DNA of 64,000 nt from Verrucomicrobiaceae bacterium (GTDB lineage Bacteria > Verrucomicrobiota > Verrucomicrobiia > Verrucomicrobiales > Verrucomicrobiaceae). The stretch covers positions 20,545-84,544 of the forward strand of contig CANNQP010000016.1 in assembly GCA_947507875.1 (NCBI GenBank). The letters run 5' to 3'. Under the pieces are notes generated by a model. That model saw only the letters and a list, made by a program, of their open reading frames with translations. It was not told the origin of the DNA and did no database searches. Both the position numbers and the translations under genes were made by a program. This document shows positions 60,346 through 64,000 of the stretch, in pieces (within the stretch, counting starts at the first letter, position 1; every line of letters starts with the position of its first letter).

Positions 60346-62070
60346 ATGGCCCTCGCCTCCGAACTCCCGCTGCCCAATGCGCGCCAACCGCGCTGGCTTG
60401 TTAAGCCAGTGCCAGAGGTCGCCGAGCAGTTGGCTACCGACACGGGGCTCCCTAAGCTGCTTTGCCTGCTTTTAGCCCAGCGGGGTTTTACTTCGCCAGC
60501 GCAGGTGCGTGACTTTCTCGTACCCAAGCTCGCTTCTTTGGGCGATCCCAACGAACTGCCAGAGATGGAGGCCGCCGTGGCCCGCATCCTGAAGGCAGTG
60601 GATCAAGGCCAAAAAGTGGCGCTCTATGGCGATTATGACGTGGACGGAGTCACCTCCATGTCACTGATGTGTCTGACCTTGCGGGCCTATGGCGTGCAAC
60701 CGCATCTTTTCCTGCCCTCTCGCATGGATGAAGGCTATGGCCTTAGCAAGGACGGCTTCGCTCGCTTGTTTGAGGAATTTGGCAAGCCAGACCTGCTCAT
60801 CGCGCTGGATTGCGGCACCACCTCCATTCAAGAACTGCGCTGGCTCCATGAGCAGGGCGTCGATTGCGTCATCATCGACCACCACGAGCTCTCCCCGCAG
60901 GGCCGACCGGAGTGCATCGCCTTGGTCAATCCGAAGCTCGGGGACAAATACCACTACTTCTGCACCGCAGGCTTGGTCTTCAAGACAGCGCATGCCCTGC
61001 TGAAGGCGCGCCGCCTGCCTGACTTTGATCTCAAAAGCGCCCTGGATCTCGTCGCGCTCGGTACGGTCGCGGACCTCGTGCCTTTGGTGGAAGAAAATCG
61101 ACTGCTCGTTCGTCGGGGGTTGGAAGCCTTGGCGCAGACGGAGCGCATCGGCATTCGGGCGCTCAAGGAAGCCGCAGGCGTCGAAGGTTTCCTGCAAACG
61201 CACCACGTCAGCTTCCGCCTAGGACCACGCTTGAATGCGGCAGGTCGTCTCGATACCGCGTTCACCTCCCTGCAACTGCTGCTGGCTGAGGATCCACTGC
61301 TGGCCTCTGAGTTCGCCGCCCTGCTGGAAAGCCACAATCGCGACCGTCAGGCCGTGGAGCAGAATGTCTATGCCGAGGCGGAGCAGATGCTCTTGGCCAT
61401 GGGCGACCTGGAGGCGCATCACGCGATTGTGCTGGGCTCGCGCAATTGGCATCCCGGTGTCGTCGGCATCGTCGCCTCGCGCATTTCCCGCATCGCCAAC
61501 CGTCCTACGATCCTGTTTTCCTTTGATGAAAATGGCATGGGCAAGGGCAGCGGACGCAGCATCCCCGGTTTTTCCTTGGTCGAGGCTATCGACATCTGCC
61601 GCGATCACATCATTCGCGGGGGGGGGCATGCCATGGCAGCCGGAGTTTCCATCACCGAAGACAAGCTGGAGGTCTTCCGCTCGGCGTTTTGCGAGGCCGC
61701 CAAGCGTGTCCTGTCCGAAGAGGCATTGACTCCCGTCCTGGAGATGGATGCGGAGGTCAAGCTGGCTGATTTGACCTATGATTTCCTCCAAAACTTCCGG
61801 CTCATGGAGCCCTTCGGGCAGCAAAATCATGAGCCTGTTTTCCTTTGCCGTCGCGTCATGCCGCGTCTGCCCGGCCGAACGATGAAGGAAAAGCACCTGC
61901 GTGTCATGCTTGCCCAAGATGGCGCCAGCATGGAGGCCCGCTGGTTCAATGCCCCGCTGCAAAATCTGCCCAAACCGCCCTGGGACATCGCCATGCGTGT
62001 GCAGCGCAATGTCTGGCGTGGTGAAGAGCAATGGCAGCTCACGCTGGATGCCGTGCGCCCTGCTGAGTGA
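60346..62070 (+). CDS. recJ: Single-stranded-DNA 5'-3' exonuclease RecJ
   Basis: 574 residues from ATG 60346 (a longer frame from 60064 runs antisense through the neighbouring gene and is rejected). The DHH phosphoesterase core has VALYGDYDVDGVTSMSLM (residues 91-108), ALDCGTTSIQEL, and VIIDHHELSP with DHH at 178-180. The DHHA1 part (GLGPRLNAAGRLDTA-like RLGPRLNAAGRLDTAF, then GGGHAMAAGVSI) and a C-terminal OB domain follow. It degrades single-stranded DNA in recombination and mismatch repair. The PHP gene starts just downstream. Confidence 0.96.
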   Translation: MALASELPLPNARQPRWLVKPVPEVAEQLATDTGLPKLLCLLLAQRGFTSPAQVRDFLVPKLASLGDPNELPEMEAAVARILKAVDQGQKVALYGDYDVDGVTSMSLMCLTLRAYGVQPHLFLPSRMDEGYGLSKDGFARLFEEFGKPDLLIALDCGTTSIQELRWLHEQGVDCVIIDHHELSPQGRPECIALVNPKLGDKYHYFCTAGLVFKTAHALLKARRLPDFDLKSALDLVALGTVADLVPLVEENRLLVRRGLEALAQTERIGIRALKEAAGVEGFLQTHHVSFRLGPRLNAAGRLDTAFTSLQLLLAEDPLLASEFAALLESHNRDRQAVEQNVYAEAEQMLLAMGDLEAHHAIVLGSRNWHPGVVGIVASRISRIANRPTILFSFDENGMGKGSGRSIPGFSLVEAIDICRDHIIRGGGHAMAAGVSITEDKLEVFRSAFCEAAKRVLSEEALTPVLEMDAEVKLADLTYDFLQNFRLMEPFGQQNHEPVFLCRRVMPRLPGRTMKEKHLRVMLAQDGASMEARWFNAPLQNLPKPPWDIAMRVQRNVWRGEEQWQLTLDAVRPAE

Positions 62071-62129
62071 AGCTGACCCCGCGCGACTCGCTTGCGTGTG
62101 GGGGAAGGCGTGGCACAGGAGCAGCGCTC

Positions 62130-62948
62130 ATGCTCACCGACTATCACACCCACACCCCGCTCTGTCTTCATGCCGAGGGCAATCCGGTCGATTACGCCCG
62201 CCACGCGCAGTCGATCGGCCTCGCGGAACTGGGGCTCTCGGACCACAACCCGATGGCAGAGAAATATGACGACTGGCGAATGCTCATCAGCGATCTGCCG
62301 CGCTACCTCGAACTCGTCGAGGAAGCACGCGCCGCCTTGCCTGGCTTTCCCATTCGCCTAGCCTTGGAGTGCGACTACCTGGAAGGTGGAGAACGCTGGA
62401 TCGAGCAGACCAGCGCCATGGCTCCCTGGGATTACCTGATCGGCAGCGTTCACTACATCCACGATGGCGTGGCCGTGGATGACCCCAAGCACGTCTCCCG
62501 CTGGCAGACGGCGGCGGACATTGAGCACATGTGGGGCATGTACTGGAAGCTCTACGCGCAGATGATCCGTACGCGCCAGTTTGACTTCTATGCCCATCCT
62601 GATCTCGCCAAGCGTTTCGGCCTCCGTCCCGCGGGGGATTTGCGTCGCTACTACGAGCCCGTCATTCAGGCGCTGGTCGATACTCAGGGCGTGCTGGAGG
62701 TCAGCACCGCCGGCCTGCGCAAAGATGTGCGCGAGATCTATCCCGCGCGGGAGATGCTGGAGATGGCCTATGCGGCTCAGGTGCCCATCGTCATCAATTC
62801 CGATGCCCACACACCGACCGATGTCGGGGCTGACTTTGCCAAGGCGCTGGAGCTGGTGCGCAGCGTCGGTTACGACACGACGATCCGCTTTGAACAAAGG
62901 CAGCGCCGCGTCGTGCCCCTGCCCGAGACCTGGCCGATCCAGGCCTGA
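62130..62948 (+). CDS. PHP-domain histidinol-phosphatase (HisJ-like)
   Basis: 272 residues from ATG 62130, supported by AGGAG at 62117-62121 eight bases upstream. A GTG overlapping the recJ stop at 62067 is possible but weaker. The PHP metal site opens the protein (MLTDYHTHTPLCLHAEG; His 6, His 8) and continues with LSDHNPM, ALECDYLEGGE, LIGSVHYIHDG, FDFYAHPDL, and VINSDAHTPTD. Close to HisJ-type histidinol-phosphate phosphatases, so histidine synthesis is the probable role; no other his gene is nearby. Confidence 0.88.
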   Translation: MLTDYHTHTPLCLHAEGNPVDYARHAQSIGLAELGLSDHNPMAEKYDDWRMLISDLPRYLELVEEARAALPGFPIRLALECDYLEGGERWIEQTSAMAPWDYLIGSVHYIHDGVAVDDPKHVSRWQTAADIEHMWGMYWKLYAQMIRTRQFDFYAHPDLAKRFGLRPAGDLRRYYEPVIQALVDTQGVLEVSTAGLRKDVREIYPAREMLEMAYAAQVPIVINSDAHTPTDVGADFAKALELVRSVGYDTTIRFEQRQRRVVPLPETWPIQA

Positions 62949-62953
62949 TTCAC

Positions 62954-63523
62954 TCACGGCCCGTCAAAGCTAGGCGAGTTCGAGGTGGCATCGATCGCGG
63001 CTCCCTTTTTGTGCGGCAGACCTTCTGCCTTGCGTCGTCTTGCCTCAGCAAAGAACTCCTTCAGGATGCCCACGCATTCATCGCCCAGCACCCCCTGGGT
63101 GATCTCGCAGCGGTGGTTCAGGTTGGGCGCTTGCAGCAAGTTCCAAAATCCGCCCGCCGCTCCGCCTTTGACATCCGGGCAGCCAAAGATGACCCGCCGC
63201 ACGCGGCAGTGGACGATGGCCCCCGCGCACATCGGGCAGGGCTCTTTGGTCACGTAAAGATCGCAGTCCGCCAGCCGCCAATCCTCCAGGGCACTCTCTG
63301 CCTGCGTCAGCGCCAGCATTTCGGCGTGAGCGGTGGCATCCTTGAGGGTTTCCACCTGATTCCAGGCGCGGGCAATGACACGCCCCTGATGCACGATCAC
63401 AGCCCCAATGGGCACTTCATCGAGACGAGCGGCCTTGCGGGCCAAGCGCAGGGCCTCGCGCATGAAGTGCTCATCCGAGTTCAGGATCAGCGGTGGGTCG
63501 ATGGAAAGAAGAGAGTCACTCAT
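62954..63523 (-). CDS. tadA: tRNA-specific adenosine deaminase
   Basis: 189 residues. The zinc site is His 66/Glu 68 (ATAHAEMLALTQAES) with Cys 96 and Cys 99 (KEPCPMCAGAIVHC). VPIGAVIVHQGRVIARAWN and GGFWNLLQAPNLNHRCEI match TadA rather than cytidine deaminase. It converts A34 to inosine in tRNA-Arg(ACG). A basic C-terminal tail (FFAEARRRKAEG) binds RNA. Five bases separate it from the metallo-beta-lactamase-fold gene on the same strand. Confidence 0.95.
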   Translation of the reverse strand: MSDSLLSIDPPLILNSDEHFMREALRLARKAARLDEVPIGAVIVHQGRVIARAWNQVETLKDATAHAEMLALTQAESALEDWRLADCDLYVTKEPCPMCAGAIVHCRVRRVIFGCPDVKGGAAGGFWNLLQAPNLNHRCEITQGVLGDECVGILKEFFAEARRRKAEGLPHKKGAAIDATSNSPSFDGP

Positions 63524-63528
63524 GGGAA

Positions 63529-64000
63529 TCAGGCCGCTGCACCCACGAAGGGATTTTCTTCACGTTCATATCCGATCGTGGTGTCATCGCCATGGCCCGG
63601 ATAAACGACGGTGGCATCGGGAAGCGGCCACAGATCTCGGGAAATGCCGGTGGCGAGTTGAGGGAATGAACCGCCGGGGAAATCCGTGCGTCCCACCCCC
63701 TCCAGGAAAAGCACATCGCCGCCAAAAAGCAGACCTTCCTCAGGCAGATAAAAACACACGCTGTCCGGCGAGTGACCGGGGATGTGAAACAGCGAAAGCT
63801 TCATCGCGCCGATTTCAACGACCGAAAGCCCCTGGAGCACCTGCTGCACGGTGAAATCAGGCACCGAAAAAGAAGAACCTGAAACGGCTCCGTAGAGGCG
63901 CTCCAGCGTCAAGTCATGAGAAAACGCAGCCCAGGCATACACCGGGCAGCCCTGGTCCTGCGCCACCGCCGCCGCATCCAGCACATGGTCAAAGTGCTGA
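63529..64000 (-). CDS. Metallo-beta-lactamase-fold hydrolase (5' part missing at window edge)
   Basis: The frame is open to the right edge, so the start is outside. The first visible residues read QHFDHVLDAAA, the end of the HxHxDH metal motif. IPGHSPDSVCFYLPEEGLLF and GGDVLFLEGVGRTDFPGG supply further ligands, and VVYPGHGDDTTIGYERE the last His. This pattern fits the glyoxalase II/YcbL-like group, which hydrolyses thioesters such as S-lactoylglutathione or similar. The C-terminus is complete. Confidence 0.88.
   Translation of the reverse strand, partial: QHFDHVLDAAAVAQDQGCPVYAWAAFSHDLTLERLYGAVSGSSFSVPDFTVQQVLQGLSVVEIGAMKLSLFHIPGHSPDSVCFYLPEEGLLFGGDVLFLEGVGRTDFPGGSFPQLATGISRDLWPLPDATVVYPGHGDDTTIGYEREENPFVGAAA

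Overview
The window looks like a chromosomal segment of a Verrucomicrobiota bacterium, close to the Prosthecobacter/Verrucomicrobium group. This is inferred from the mix of two formylglycine sulfatases, the tail of a DUF1501-type protein, PQQ-like propeller proteins, a DUF1080 protein, a pectic acid lyase, a secreted protease with Ig-like domains, and few strong Shine-Dalgarno sequences. No 16S or other marker is present to settle it.

Layout. 1-5.3 kb: DUF1501 tail, secreted hydrolase, coiled-coil protein, then a tightly coupled universal stress protein / two-PAS histidine kinase / NarL-type regulator operon; the second PAS domain carries FixL-like haem-pocket residues. 5.4-9.7 kb: envelope genes (PpiD-like chaperone, TPR, LysM lipoprotein, amidase) and tRNA-Glu. 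9.9-14 kb: der, a TauE exporter and a sulfatase. 13.9-14.5 kb: a divergent spacer that probably encodes a small RNA on the minus strand. 14.5-25 kb: two PQQ-like propeller proteins, uracil-DNA glycosylase, surE, yraN, tlyA, isochorismate synthase, an NlpC-like lipoprotein and purT. 25.3-34.3 kb: a 1368-residue subtilisin-like protease, a bacterial PH-domain protein, gatC, gatA and the ribBA-ribH-nusB operon.

34.6-45.1 kb is the accessory region. Beginning just after tRNA-Gly(CCC), a set of leftward genes encodes, in transcription order, a Type III-like Res subunit, a protein-kinase-like protein of the polyvalent-protein kinase type, a Mod methyltransferase, an excisionase-like HTH protein, a PIN-domain nuclease, and an SF1 helicase with a RelE-like N-terminus. 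The Mod gene is broken by an exact 11-bp tandem duplication placed just after its SAM-binding motif, a change that one slippage event could reverse. This locus is the best candidate for an undescribed system: a restriction-modification operon with an embedded kinase and a possible on/off switch in the methylase.

45.4-64 kb returns to ordinary genes: argD-like aminotransferase, a second sulfatase, pectic acid lyase, gcvT translationally coupled to a secreted esterase/propeller fusion, a thioesterase, a SET-domain protein, aroE, DUF1080, mnmA, ffh, a membrane zinc protease, recJ, a histidinol-phosphatase-like PHP protein, tadA and the truncated start of a metallo-beta-lactamase-fold gene running off the right edge.
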